Assembly (NCBI RefSeq): GCF_011578285.1
Contig: NZ_CP049916.1
Span: 124,001-188,000, forward strand
Source of the DNA: Acinetobacter lanii
Lineage (GTDB): Bacteria; Pseudomonadota; Gammaproteobacteria; Pseudomonadales; Moraxellaceae
Direction of reading: 5' to 3'
Length of the DNA: 64,000 bases
Part shown: positions 1 through 8,605 of the stretch, one piece after another
Position numbering within the stretch: position 1 is the first letter of the stretch
How the letters are laid out: every line of letters begins with the position of its first letter
The notes under the pieces: generated by a model
Told to the model about the DNA's origin: nothing
What the model saw: the letters and a program-made list of their open reading frames with translations, nothing else
Databases searched by the model: none
Translations under genes and position numbers: made by a program

Positions 1-1526
1 CAGCATTATTCAAAGGCATGTTGCGTGGTATAGAACGTGAAAGTCTACGCATGCAAAGCAATGGATTTTTATCGCAGCAGAATCATCCTGAAGCCTTAGG
101 TTCGGCACTGACTCATCCGCATATTACGACGGATTATTCTGAAGCATTGATGGAGTTTATTACGCCACCTCAAGCCAGCATTCCAGAGGCACTGAATTAT
201 TTAAAAGATATTCATGCAGTGGCACATCGTCATTTGGAAAATGGCGAAAAATTATGGCCACTGTCGATGCCATGCATGTTAGATGAAGAAGAGGAAAATA
301 TCCGTCTGGCTGACTATGGCACATCCAATATTGGACGTTTTAAAACGCTATATCGTCATGGTTTAGGCGTGCGTTATGGTCGTCGTATGCAGACCATTTC
401 AGGGGTACATTACAACGTCTCTTTCCCTGAAGAGTTGTTTGAAGCACTACAACAACACGAAACAGATGAACAATTAAAAGCACTGAGTCTGCAAGATTAT
501 CGTAGTCATCGTTACTTTGGTTTGATTCGGAATTTCATTCGTTTAACCCCTTTGGTGATGTTTTTACTCGGTGCAAGTCCTTCGGTCTGTCGTTGCTTTA
601 TGACCGGTCGTGATCATCATCTGTTGCCTTTGGTCGGGGGCACGCTACATCTTCCTTATGCGACCGCTTTACGCATGGGGCGCTTTGGTTATCAAAATTC
701 GGCACAAAAAGAACTGGGCATTCACTACAACAATTTGCCGGATTATTTAGAAGGCTTACAACAAGCGGTGCATACGCCGTACAGCGCATTTACCCGTTTA
801 GGCTTAAATGACAAAAATGGCGAACCGATTCAAATCAATGATCATGTGCTGCAAATCGAAAATGAGTACTACAGTCTCGTTCGCCCTAAACAGGTGCCTG
901 AAGCAGGCGAAACGCCGTCACAAGCTTTGGCCAACCGTGGGGTGGCTTACGTTGAGCTGCGTGCAGTCGATGTGAATCCTTATGACCCAATTGGTGTAGA
1001 TGAAGACACAGCAGGCTTTTTGGAAGTGTTGGCGCTGTATTGTTTACTCAAATACAGCCCAGAACTATTCGACAAAGAACTCGAAATCATTGAGAAAAAC
1101 CAAACTGAAGTGGTCAATCGGGGTCGTGCGCCGAATGCTTCTATTATTGAAAATAAAAAATCCATTCATATTGAAAAATGGGCGGCTCAACATTTGGCTG
1201 ACATGGCACCGTTGGCACAGATGTTAAATCAAAGCTATGCAACTCAGTTGTATAGTCAAGCCTTGAGTACCATGCAGTCACGGATCGATGAAGTGGACAA
1301 CACTTTATCGGCGCAAGTGATTCAAGACACCTTGAGCAACAATGGCACTTGGGGCTTTGGCAGTGTCATGGCACAAAAACATGCTGAAGCTTATGAGCAG
1401 CATCAGCTTAGCCCTGAAACAAAACGCTATTTTGATGCGCTGGCAATCAGTTCATTGGAAAAACAACAGCAACTTGAGCAAGAATCAACACAGAGTTTTG
1501 ATGATTATCTTGCTGCATTCAGATAA
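1..1526 (+). CDS. gshA: Glutamate-cysteine ligase, 5' end cut by window
   Basis: This enzyme makes gamma-glutamylcysteine from glutamate, cysteine and ATP, the first step of glutathione synthesis in the cytosol. The frame is already open from base 3 (A-L-F-K-G before the first visible Met at base 18), so the true start lies upstream. The N-terminal motif RGIERESLRM and the later segment ISGVHYNVSF match the enterobacterial GshA type rather than the plant/alpha-proteobacterial type. About 507 residues are visible, close to the usual 515-530, so little is missing. The stop is 17 bases before dsbB, which suggests cotranscription. The second glutathione enzyme, gshB, is in the same window near 33 kb but is not linked. 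Confidence 0.96.
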   Translation, partial: ALFKGMLRGIERESLRMQSNGFLSQQNHPEALGSALTHPHITTDYSEALMEFITPPQASIPEALNYLKDIHAVAHRHLENGEKLWPLSMPCMLDEEEENIRLADYGTSNIGRFKTLYRHGLGVRYGRRMQTISGVHYNVSFPEELFEALQQHETDEQLKALSLQDYRSHRYFGLIRNFIRLTPLVMFLLGASPSVCRCFMTGRDHHLLPLVGGTLHLPYATALRMGRFGYQNSAQKELGIHYNNLPDYLEGLQQAVHTPYSAFTRLGLNDKNGEPIQINDHVLQIENEYYSLVRPKQVPEAGETPSQALANRGVAYVELRAVDVNPYDPIGVDEDTAGFLEVLALYCLLKYSPELFDKELEIIEKNQTEVVNRGRAPNASIIENKKSIHIEKWAAQHLADMAPLAQMLNQSYATQLYSQALSTMQSRIDEVDNTLSAQVIQDTLSNNGTWGFGSVMAQKHAEAYEQHQLSPETKRYFDALAISSLEKQQQLEQESTQSFDDYLAAFR

Positions 1527-1543
1527 AAAAAAGAGGACATGCC

Positions 1544-2047
1544 ATGCAGTGGAAAAGTTACCGTGCGGTGAGCGGGTTGTTGGTGATCACAAGTGTCATT
1601 GGAATGGCGTTTGCTTTATACCTTGAACATGGTCAAGGGCTAGAGCCTTGCCCGCTGTGTATTTTCCAACGTGTGGGATTAATCGGACTCGGCATTATTT
1701 CACTGATTGCTTTCTTACATAATCCCATCAGCAACGCCTTTAAACGTGGTTATGCATTTTTAGGATTATTGTCTATCTTATGGTCGGCAGGGGTGGCCAC
1801 TCGTCATGTCTGGCTACAACATTTACCGCCAGATCAAGTACCGAGTTGTGGTCCCGGTTTGGACTATTGGTTGGATACCTTGCCGCTGAAATCAGTCTTT
1901 GAACAAGTGCTGAAAGGCTCAGGTGAATGTGCCAAAGTGGATTGGACGCTGTTGGGGCAATCTTTGCCTGTGTGGTCATTGGCGTTCTTTGCGGTGTTGA
2001 CGCTGATTAGTCTGTGGCAATTATTGCGGAAATATCCGATTCGTTAA
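1544..2047 (+). CDS. dsbB: Disulfide bond formation protein B
   Basis: DsbB is an inner-membrane quinone reductase that reoxidises DsbA. The 167-residue protein has the expected four hydrophobic segments. The first periplasmic cysteine pair is seen as C36-P-L-C39, and the second pair lies in the loop between SCGPG and GECAKVDW. An AGAGGA ribosome-binding site lies shortly before the ATG. It follows gshA by 17 bases and ends at a strong terminator, so gshA-dsbB probably form one transcript. The family call is secure from length, topology and cysteines. Confidence 0.95.
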   Translation: MQWKSYRAVSGLLVITSVIGMAFALYLEHGQGLEPCPLCIFQRVGLIGLGIISLIAFLHNPISNAFKRGYAFLGLLSILWSAGVATRHVWLQHLPPDQVPSCGPGLDYWLDTLPLKSVFEQVLKGSGECAKVDWTLLGQSLPVWSLAFFAVLTLISLWQLLRKYPIR

Positions 2048-2057
2048 TGACTCAAAA

Positions 2058-2088
2058 AAACCAGACTTTAAGTCTGGTTTCTTTTTTT
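2058..2088 (+). terminator. Rho-independent terminator after dsbB
   Basis: A near-perfect inverted repeat (AAACCAGACTT / AAGTCTGGTTT) is followed by a T-rich tract. It closes the gshA-dsbB unit. Confidence 0.9.
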
Positions 2089-2136
2089 GAAGAACAATAA
2101 TTTAGAAGTACAACAATTTAGAAGAACATAAATGAA
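2089..2136 (+). repeat. Three imperfect 16-bp tandem repeats at a gene start
   Basis: Units of 16 bases beginning GAAGAACAATAA, GAAGTACAACAA and GAAGAACATAAA run head to tail. The third unit contains the ATG of the next gene and GAAGAA-type bases that may act as the ribosome-binding site. Similarity is about 75 percent between units. Confidence 0.6.
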
Positions 2137-2866
2137 AAAATTAATCGCTATCGCAATGCTATCTGTAGCAACCACAAGTTCCGCCAACTATGCATTGATT
2201 CAAGATCCTGACGGTTATGTAAATGTTAGAGATCAAGCTTCGTTAAAAGCTAAAATCAGAGGGAAATTGAACAATGGTACAGTGGTTTACTGCTTAAATG
2301 ACATCGAAAAGGAAACATTTTATGATGCTACTTATGCGAATTTGAAAACTGATGAAGGCTATATTCACAAGTCACGGCTGAACGTTTTTAAAGGTTTTCA
2401 GCAGTGGAAATATGAAAAAACACTCGCTCATAGTGCCATTTATGCACTTAAGCAAAATCGAATCACGATTTCTGTAAGACCTGCACAGTTCAATCATCAA
2501 GATTTCAAAATGGTCAAAACCAAAGACAATATCCCGCTATATTCGCTTTATAAAAACAAACCTTTTTTTGGCACGGATGGGGAATTGCCGAATCAGACTT
2601 CAATGTGGCAATTGTCTGAAATTAAGATTCAATGGAATGGTCATACCATTGTTATTCCGCAATCCAATTTGGAGCAATACTTTTTCCCAAACACGCCTTT
2701 AGCAAAAGGCTCTAAATATGACCATGAAATGTCAGAAATTTATAGCTTAGGGAATACACTCTATATTTTGAATGATTTGAATATTGGGGGTGCTGCACAT
2801 TATCATCAAATCGTTGTGATTGAAGATGGCAAAGTCAAAGCTATCCAAGCATGGAATGCCATGTAA
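2132..2866 (+). CDS. Secreted SH3-like domain protein, function unknown
   Basis: The 244-residue product begins with a Sec signal peptide (MKKLIAIAMLSVATTSSA, probable cleavage before NYAL). Residues about 24-75 (DGYVNVRDQASLKAKIRGKL and on) resemble a bacterial SH3 (SH3b) fold, which in other proteins binds peptides or cell wall. The remainder shows no motif I recognise; the C-terminal part alternates hydrophobic and polar residues like a beta-rich periplasmic domain. It follows the dsbB terminator, so it is probably transcribed on its own. No specific role can be stated. Confidence 0.75.
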   Translation: MKKLIAIAMLSVATTSSANYALIQDPDGYVNVRDQASLKAKIRGKLNNGTVVYCLNDIEKETFYDATYANLKTDEGYIHKSRLNVFKGFQQWKYEKTLAHSAIYALKQNRITISVRPAQFNHQDFKMVKTKDNIPLYSLYKNKPFFGTDGELPNQTSMWQLSEIKIQWNGHTIVIPQSNLEQYFFPNTPLAKGSKYDHEMSEIYSLGNTLYILNDLNIGGAAHYHQIVVIEDGKVKAIQAWNAM

Positions 2867-2921
2867 AAATTCTTTCTTACATGCCATATGAGTTATAAAG
2901 AAAACAGGCTGAAACCTTCAC

Positions 2922-4253
2922 TTAGGTCTCAGCAATCCCTTCCATACTCTCAAGTTTGACCAGATATTTGCGAATCTGTTCTTCTGCCAATTCATCATGA
3001 TGCGGGTAAAACCATTTCGCAATTTGTTCCGCCACACTTGAGTGATATTGAATTTCCATGTGGTTTAAACCATAGAACACCGCTTTATGCGATTCAGGTA
3101 CTTTCAGTTGAAAGCGTGGATTCGGATGTTCGCCAAATGCACTTTTCACACTCACCAAATAATCACCAATCATTTTTAAGGTTCGGTTCTTTTTATTTTC
3201 AAATTCAATCGTGCCTGCCACCATAAAGGCGTTGATATGGGATGGGAGTGGGGCAGGCTTACGGTTGTCGTCCATACCACCAATACGGGCATGGTTATGT
3301 TCCCAATCATCATCACGGACACTGCCATGACGCAAATCTAGAATTCCGTCACTGCGAATATTCACAATATGCCCAGCCAGTTTCACGATGGGCAATTTGC
3401 CGACTTTCTCTTGCACGGCAAAACCAATCCGTTCAAGTACCGCACCATGATGCGGTGAACCCAGACAAACGATATTTTCTGCCATATGGAACCAGCGGTG
3501 CATATTTTGTTTACCGTAGAACAAGGCACTACGTGATACTAAGCCCCCCATACTGTGACCAATTAAATCGATACTGGTAATGCGGGGATTACGTTTCACT
3601 AAATCTTCAAGCAAATTCGACAATGAACGACCATTGGCGGAGATGCGACGTCCGGTGTTGTAATGCAAATAAAGCATGGTGTTTTGGTCACGTTGCGCCA
3701 ACAGTTTTTCACCAATCCCGCCATAATTGCGATTGGTCCAATCTAAATGGTTCATACATAAACCATGACAGAAAATCACCACTCGACCAGATAAATCGCC
3801 TTGTTGCAGTGAGCCATAATGGTCATACAAGACTGTCGAGAGCGCCAGAGGATTATGGTTTTTAAGCAAATAATCTCCAATCACGCCGTTTAAGGCACTG
3901 ATCAGAAAAATCATTTTTGGGGTTAAAGGTTTATCGTGTAAATTGGGAAATTGATCGATGATCTTACGTAAAGTTGGCGCAAGAAAATAATTACCGTAGT
4001 TTAATAAGGTGTTGTAGGAGAATTGATACAGTTTTTGAATATAGGAATTCTTTTGAAATTCTTTGGATTTTTTCTTACTTAAGCCAAAAATATCCAGCAA
4101 GATTTCACGTTGTAAGGACTGGATTATGTTCTTTACCACATTGCTCAAAGGCGTACTGACGAGCTGTGCTAAACCTTCCAAAACATCAGCTTGGCTGGGT
4201 GGTGAGCGATCCCATTTACAATAGGTTTCGTGGAGTGGCGTTAAACTCGGCAT
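2922..4253 (-). CDS. Alpha/beta hydrolase, lipase/PGAP1-like
   Basis: This 443-residue protein has a lipase-type alpha/beta hydrolase fold in its second half. VVIFCHGLCMNHLDW gives the oxyanion-hole strand, GHSMGG carries the nucleophile serine, and GSPHHG follows as in PGAP1-like and triacylglycerol lipases. A final HMEIQYH segment can supply the catalytic histidine. The first 140 residues form an alpha-helical region with no recognised domain. No signal peptide is seen, so it is probably cytosolic or peripherally bound. It is convergent with the SH3-like gene and divergent from yqiA. Substrate is unknown; ester or amide hydrolysis is inferred from the fold. Confidence 0.85.
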   Translation of the reverse strand: MPSLTPLHETYCKWDRSPPSQADVLEGLAQLVSTPLSNVVKNIIQSLQREILLDIFGLSKKKSKEFQKNSYIQKLYQFSYNTLLNYGNYFLAPTLRKIIDQFPNLHDKPLTPKMIFLISALNGVIGDYLLKNHNPLALSTVLYDHYGSLQQGDLSGRVVIFCHGLCMNHLDWTNRNYGGIGEKLLAQRDQNTMLYLHYNTGRRISANGRSLSNLLEDLVKRNPRITSIDLIGHSMGGLVSRSALFYGKQNMHRWFHMAENIVCLGSPHHGAVLERIGFAVQEKVGKLPIVKLAGHIVNIRSDGILDLRHGSVRDDDWEHNHARIGGMDDNRKPAPLPSHINAFMVAGTIEFENKKNRTLKMIGDYLVSVKSAFGEHPNPRFQLKVPESHKAVFYGLNHMEIQYHSSVAEQIAKWFYPHHDELAEEQIRKYLVKLESMEGIAET

Positions 4254-4397
4254 GCGTTATTATCCTCATCCAAATGATGCTGCCCGGAGTCTTTCTTTTA
4301 GGCATTAATCATTGTATAAAATCCTTTATATTTATCTTATGTTGTTCTTCCCGAACCATTTTTAAGATAACGCCATTACGCAACTGTTCTAATTATT

Positions 4398-4426
4398 TTG
4401 TCTGACAATACTTGCATAAGTACAAA
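4398..4426 (+). promoter_or_regulatory. Candidate sigma-70 promoter of yqiA-parE
   Basis: TTGTCT and TACAAA are separated by 17 bases and lie about 70 bases before yqiA in the divergent gap. The -10 match is only moderate. Confidence 0.35.
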
Positions 4427-4498
4427 ACTTAAACAAAGTTGTGATTCAGTTCACACTAAAACTAAAGCAGATCATTTTCAAATGCAAACGAAACGTTC

Positions 4499-5083
4499 AT
4501 GAATATCATCTATCTGCATGGCTTTAAAAGTAGTGCTTTATCGATCAAAGGACAACAGTTAAAGCAGTATTTTGTGCATGACCAAAATGTACAGGTGCAT
4601 TTACCGGATTTAAATCAACCGCCGTGCATTGTGCTGCAAGAGATGTCGGCATTGATTGAATCATTGGATCAGGTCGCTTTGGTCGGCAGTAGTTTAGGTG
4701 GCTTTTATGCGACACAATTGGTCGCAAAATATGGCGTGCCTGCTGTTTTAATTAATCCAGCTATGCGACCATGGCAACTGTTTCGCGAGTTGTTCGGTTC
4801 GAGTGCTATTCCGCTAAAAGTCACCGAGGATTGGACTTTGAATGATGCACAACTTGATCAGTTAGCCGAAATGGCGGTGCCATTTGTGCAAGATGCAGAC
4901 AAAATTTTGGTTCTGCTGCAACAAGGTGATGAAGTTTTGGATTATCGTGCAGCGCAGCGTTATTATAGCGCGGGAGAGCGCCACGCCTTAATCATCACTG
5001 AGGCGAAGGGCAATCATGCGATGGAAGATTTCGCGGACAAAATTCCAATGGCATATCAGTTTTTATCGGACTGCATAAAATAA
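4499..5083 (+). CDS. yqiA: YqiA-type esterase
   Basis: A 194-residue small alpha/beta hydrolase of the YqiA (UPF0227) family. The N-terminal IIYLHGFKSS strand-turn and the nucleophile elbow GSSLGG (serine near residue 64) are clear, and the histidine of the C-terminal GNHAMEDF completes the likely triad. E. coli YqiA has esterase activity; the natural substrate is not known. The stop codon is 14 bases before parE, the same yqiA-parE order as in enterobacteria, supporting an operon. Confidence 0.9.
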   Translation: MNIIYLHGFKSSALSIKGQQLKQYFVHDQNVQVHLPDLNQPPCIVLQEMSALIESLDQVALVGSSLGGFYATQLVAKYGVPAVLINPAMRPWQLFRELFGSSAIPLKVTEDWTLNDAQLDQLAEMAVPFVQDADKILVLLQQGDEVLDYRAAQRYYSAGERHALIITEAKGNHAMEDFADKIPMAYQFLSDCIK

Positions 5084-5097
5084 GGAAACAGTACAAC

Positions 5098-6978
5098 GTG
5101 TCTCAATATACGGCTCAATCACTTGAAGTTTTATCTGGTTTAGATCCGGTACGTCGCCGTCCCGGCATGTATACCGATACCACTCGCCCAAACCATTTGG
5201 CGCAAGAGGTCATTGATAACTCGGTCGATGAAGCACTTGCAGGACACGCCAACAAAATTACGGTCACAGTCTATAAAGATGGTTCATTGTCGGTGGAAGA
5301 CAACGGTCGAGGGATGCCGGTCGATATTCACCCTGAATATGGTCAAAGCGGGATCGAAATCATTCTGACCAAACTGCATGCCGGTGGTAAATTCAGCACC
5401 GATAACTACCAATTTTCAGGCGGTTTGCATGGGGTGGGAATTTCGGTGGTGAATGCACTATCGATTCGAGTTGAAGTTGAAGTTCAGCGTCAAGGTAACC
5501 TCTACAAAATGGCTTTTGAGCAAGGTGCGCCTGTGGGCCCACTTGAAGTCCTTGAAGGTAAAGCACCGAAACGTGCCACGGGCACCCGTGTTCATTTTTG
5601 GCCTGAAGCCAAATATTTCGACTCACCAAAATTTGCATTAAAAGCACTTAAACATAATTTAAAAGCCAAAGCGGTTTTAGCAGCCGGCTTGCAGATTACT
5701 TATATCGATCAAATTAACGATGAAAAAATCGTATGGCAATTTGAAAATGGTTTGGTCGACTATTTGATGGATGAATTGGAAGATCGTGAAATTCTTCCAA
5801 GCCCTGCTTTTGTGGCGACAGGTGATGCTGAACGTGCCAGTGCGGAATTTGCCATTTGTTGGAATGCTGAAGGTGGCGAACAGATTCAAGAGTCTTATGT
5901 GAACTTGATTCCAACGGCACAGGGCGGTACGCATGTGAACGGCTTACGTTCAGGCGTGACCGATGCGATGCGTGAGTTCTGTGAACTGCGTAACCTGCTG
6001 CCGCGTAATTTGAAATTGGCTGCCGAAGATGTCTGGGATGGAGTGAACTATATTCTGTCACTCAAATTCCAAGAACCACAATTCTCAGGGCAGACCAAAG
6101 AGCGTCTTTCAAGCCGTGAAGCGGTGAGTGTGGTACAGAACATTGCGAAGGATGCGTTTGCACTATGGCTGAACCAAAACTCTGAAGTGGCAATGCAATT
6201 GGCCGAGTTGGTGATTGCCAAAGCGGGTCGTCGTCTAAAAGCTGCGAAAAAAGTTGAACGTAAAAAGATTGTTTCAGGCCCGACTTTACCGGGTAAATTG
6301 TCGGATTGTGTGGGACATGATCTAGATCAATCAGAACTGTTTATTGTTGAGGGTGATTCGGCAGGTGGTTCAGCCAAACAAGCCCGTGATAAGAATTTCC
6401 AAGCGATCATGCCAATTCGCGGTAAGATTTTGAATACTTGGGAAGTGTCTTCAGATGAAGTGTTGGCTTCTCAAGAAGTGCATAATATTGCCATTGCGAT
6501 TGGGGTCGATCCGGGTTCTGACGATTTGTCTGAACTGCGTTATGGCAAGATCTGTATTTTGGCCGATGCCGACTCAGACGGTTTGCATATTGCGACTTTA
6601 TTGTGCGCTTTATTTGTGAAGCACTTCCGCACCTTGGTGGAAGAAGGGCACCTTTATGTGGCAATGCCACCGCTGTATCGTATTGATGACGCCAAAGATG
6701 TGCACTATGCGCTGGATGATGCGGAACTTGAGGGCATTTTGAAAAAAACCAAAACCAAGAATCCACAAATTACCCGATTCAAAGGTTTGGGCGAGATGAA
6801 TGCCAGTCAACTGCGTGAAACCACGCTTGATCCAAATACCCGTCGTTTGGTGCAATTGGACTTAGATGATATGCAATTTACCGCAGGTTTACTGGATAAA
6901 TTGTTGGCGAAAAAACGTTCCGGTGACCGTAAGGATTGGTTAGAACAAAAAGGGAATTTGGCAGATATTATTGTTTAA
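5098..6978 (+). CDS. parE: DNA topoisomerase IV subunit B
   Basis: ParE is the ATPase subunit of topoisomerase IV, which decatenates daughter chromosomes with ParC. The 626 residues match the family length. GHKL ATPase motifs are visible (EDNGRGMPVD, GGLHGVGISVVNAL), followed by the transducer domain and the TOPRIM region with EGDSAGG, PIRGKILN and DADSDG. The start is a GTG preceded by a TAAGGA site, giving the N-terminus MSQYTAQSLEVLSGLDPVRRRPGMY. It is cotranscribed with yqiA and ends at a terminator. Confidence 0.97.
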   Translation: MSQYTAQSLEVLSGLDPVRRRPGMYTDTTRPNHLAQEVIDNSVDEALAGHANKITVTVYKDGSLSVEDNGRGMPVDIHPEYGQSGIEIILTKLHAGGKFSTDNYQFSGGLHGVGISVVNALSIRVEVEVQRQGNLYKMAFEQGAPVGPLEVLEGKAPKRATGTRVHFWPEAKYFDSPKFALKALKHNLKAKAVLAAGLQITYIDQINDEKIVWQFENGLVDYLMDELEDREILPSPAFVATGDAERASAEFAICWNAEGGEQIQESYVNLIPTAQGGTHVNGLRSGVTDAMREFCELRNLLPRNLKLAAEDVWDGVNYILSLKFQEPQFSGQTKERLSSREAVSVVQNIAKDAFALWLNQNSEVAMQLAELVIAKAGRRLKAAKKVERKKIVSGPTLPGKLSDCVGHDLDQSELFIVEGDSAGGSAKQARDKNFQAIMPIRGKILNTWEVSSDEVLASQEVHNIAIAIGVDPGSDDLSELRYGKICILADADSDGLHIATLLCALFVKHFRTLVEEGHLYVAMPPLYRIDDAKDVHYALDDAELEGILKKTKTKNPQITRFKGLGEMNASQLRETTLDPNTRRLVQLDLDDMQFTAGLLDKLLAKKRSGDRKDWLEQKGNLADIIV

Positions 6979-7005
6979 TCGCTCATCTGTTTTGTTAGAT
7001 GAAAC

Positions 7006-7030
7006 GGCTCGCATATCGCGGGCCTTTTTT
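7006..7030 (+). terminator. Rho-independent terminator after parE
   Basis: The stem GGCTCGC / GCGGGCC (one G-U pair) has a 5-base loop and is followed by TTTTTT. Confidence 0.85.
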
Positions 7031-7111
7031 ATTTTTATAGGCTTTTAAACGGCTCATTTTGATCAATTAAATGATTCATCCGTACGTATTCAGAGGCTCG
7101 CTCCAATCGGC

Positions 7112-7128
7112 TTGGCACAGAAATTGAA
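7112..7128 (+). promoter_or_regulatory. Sigma-54-like promoter upstream of urtA
   Basis: TTGGCACAGAAATTGAA fits TGGC-N7-TTGC with one mismatch (the -12 GC is GA). The -24 half is a perfect TTGGCAC. The predicted transcript start falls in the tandem repeat just downstream, about 90 bases before urtA. Nitrogen (NtrC-type) control is the natural inference for a urea importer. Confidence 0.5.
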
Positions 7129-7133
7129 TAGCC

Positions 7134-7185
7134 TAGTACAGAAAACTAGTACAGAAAATTAGTACAGAAATTCAGTACAGAAAAT
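7134..7185 (+). repeat. Four tandem 13-bp repeats upstream of urtA
   Basis: The unit TAGTACAGAAAAC/T is repeated four times head to tail (7134, 7147, 7160, 7173) with one or two changes per copy. It ends about 40 bases before the urtA start and lies in the predicted 5' leader or at the transcript start. Confidence 0.85.
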
Positions 7186-7224
7186 AAACAACGCTGCATT
7201 TCAACGTGACCAACGCTGTGGAGA

Positions 7225-8517
7225 ATGAAAACGATGTTTCAACAAAAAATACTGTCAAAAACTGTAGTTGCATTGGCGATGATGGGGAGCCTTGCATTAA
7301 CCGGATGTTCAAAGCCTACGGAAAAAACTGCTGAAGCGAAACCTGAAGCGAAAGCCCCTGCTACGAGTGGTGACACGATTAAGGTCGGGATTCTGCACTC
7401 ACTCTCAGGCACAATGGCTATTTCAGAAACCTCACTGAAAGACACTGCAATGATGGCGATCAATGAGATCAATGCCAATGGTGGTGTACTGGGTAAAAAG
7501 CTCGAACCGATTGTGGTGGACCCTGCATCGGATTGGCCATTATTTGCGGAAAAAGCCCGTCAGTTGCTGACCCAAGACAAAGTAGCGGTGATCTTTGGGG
7601 GATGGACCTCAGTATCACGTAAGTCAGTGTTGCCGGTGGTGGAAGAACTGAATGGTTTAATGTTCTATCCGGTGCAATATGAAGGGCAGGAACAGTCTAA
7701 AAATATTTTCTATACCGGAGCAGCACCGAACCAACAGGCCATTCCTGCAGTTGAATATTTGATGAGTGAGGAGGGGGGCAAAGCAGAGCGTTTTGTTCTA
7801 CTTGGTACGGACTATGTTTACCCACGGACCACCAACAAAATTTTGCGTGCTTTCTTAAAGTCTAAAGGCGTTGATGAAAAAGACATTATGGAAGAGTACA
7901 CGCCATTTAGTCACAGCAACTATCAAACCATAGTCGGCAATATCAAGAAATTCTCAGCAGGGAAAAAGACTGCGGTGATTTCGACGATCAATGGTGACTC
8001 CAATGTACCGTTCTACCGAGAATTAGGTAACCAAGGCATCAAAGCCTCAGATATTCCAGTCATGGCATTCTCAGTAGGGGAAGAAGAACTGCGTGGTATT
8101 GATGCCAAACCTCTGGTCGGTCATTTGGCGGCATGGAACTACTTCATGTCGGTGAAGAATCCAGTTAACAGCAAATTTATTGATAAATACAAGCAATTTG
8201 CAGTGGAATACAAACTTCCAAATGCAGCCAAAGTGGTGACCAATGACCCGATGGAAGCGACCTATGTCGGTATCCATATGTGGAAGCAAGCGGTTGAAAA
8301 AGCGGGCAGTACTGATGTTGATAAAGTTCGTGAAGCGATGGCAGGTCAGACTTTTGCTGCACCTTCAGGCTATACCTTGAAAATGGATGAAACCAACCAT
8401 CACTTACACAAACCTGTGATGATTGGTGAAATTCGTGCAGATGGTCAATTTGATGTGGTCTATAAAACACCGACTGTAATCAAAGCGGAGCCTTGGAGCC
8501 CGTATATTCCTAAATAA
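7225..8517 (+). CDS. urtA: Urea ABC transporter, substrate-binding lipoprotein
   Basis: UrtA captures urea in the periplasm and delivers it to UrtBC. The 430-residue protein has a lipoprotein signal with lipobox LTGC (Cys28), followed by a charged Ala/Glu/Lys linker. The body is a type I periplasmic binding fold of the branched-chain amino acid/amide family, with typical UrtA segments such as GWTSVSRKSVLPVVEE, FYPVQYEGQE and NDPMEATYVGI. The first ATG has GGAG close upstream; a second in-frame ATG nine bases later is possible. It is first in the urtABCDE operon, and a terminator right after it probably keeps its level above that of the other subunits. Confidence 0.95.
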   Translation: MKTMFQQKILSKTVVALAMMGSLALTGCSKPTEKTAEAKPEAKAPATSGDTIKVGILHSLSGTMAISETSLKDTAMMAINEINANGGVLGKKLEPIVVDPASDWPLFAEKARQLLTQDKVAVIFGGWTSVSRKSVLPVVEELNGLMFYPVQYEGQEQSKNIFYTGAAPNQQAIPAVEYLMSEEGGKAERFVLLGTDYVYPRTTNKILRAFLKSKGVDEKDIMEEYTPFSHSNYQTIVGNIKKFSAGKKTAVISTINGDSNVPFYRELGNQGIKASDIPVMAFSVGEEELRGIDAKPLVGHLAAWNYFMSVKNPVNSKFIDKYKQFAVEYKLPNAAKVVTNDPMEATYVGIHMWKQAVEKAGSTDVDKVREAMAGQTFAAPSGYTLKMDETNHHLHKPVMIGEIRADGQFDVVYKTPTVIKAEPWSPYIPK

Positions 8518-8526
8518 GTTGTGCTT

Positions 8527-8557
8527 GCCTGCGGTGTTTTATCGCAGGCTTTTTTTT
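8527..8557 (+). terminator. Intra-operon terminator between urtA and urtB
   Basis: The stem GCCTGCG / CGCAGGC with a 9-base loop is followed by eight T. It sits before the urtB ribosome-binding site and is likely partial, giving more binding protein than membrane subunits. Confidence 0.85.
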
Positions 8558-8605
8558 GTACTTTTTTCCCGCAAAGGGATGTTGCCCTCAATAGGGAGAT
8601 TTCGC

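Noticed and set aside
8519..8605. N-terminal extension of urtB from a TTG
   Set aside because: It runs through the urtA terminator; the ATG at 8606 has AGGGAG and a signal-like segment.
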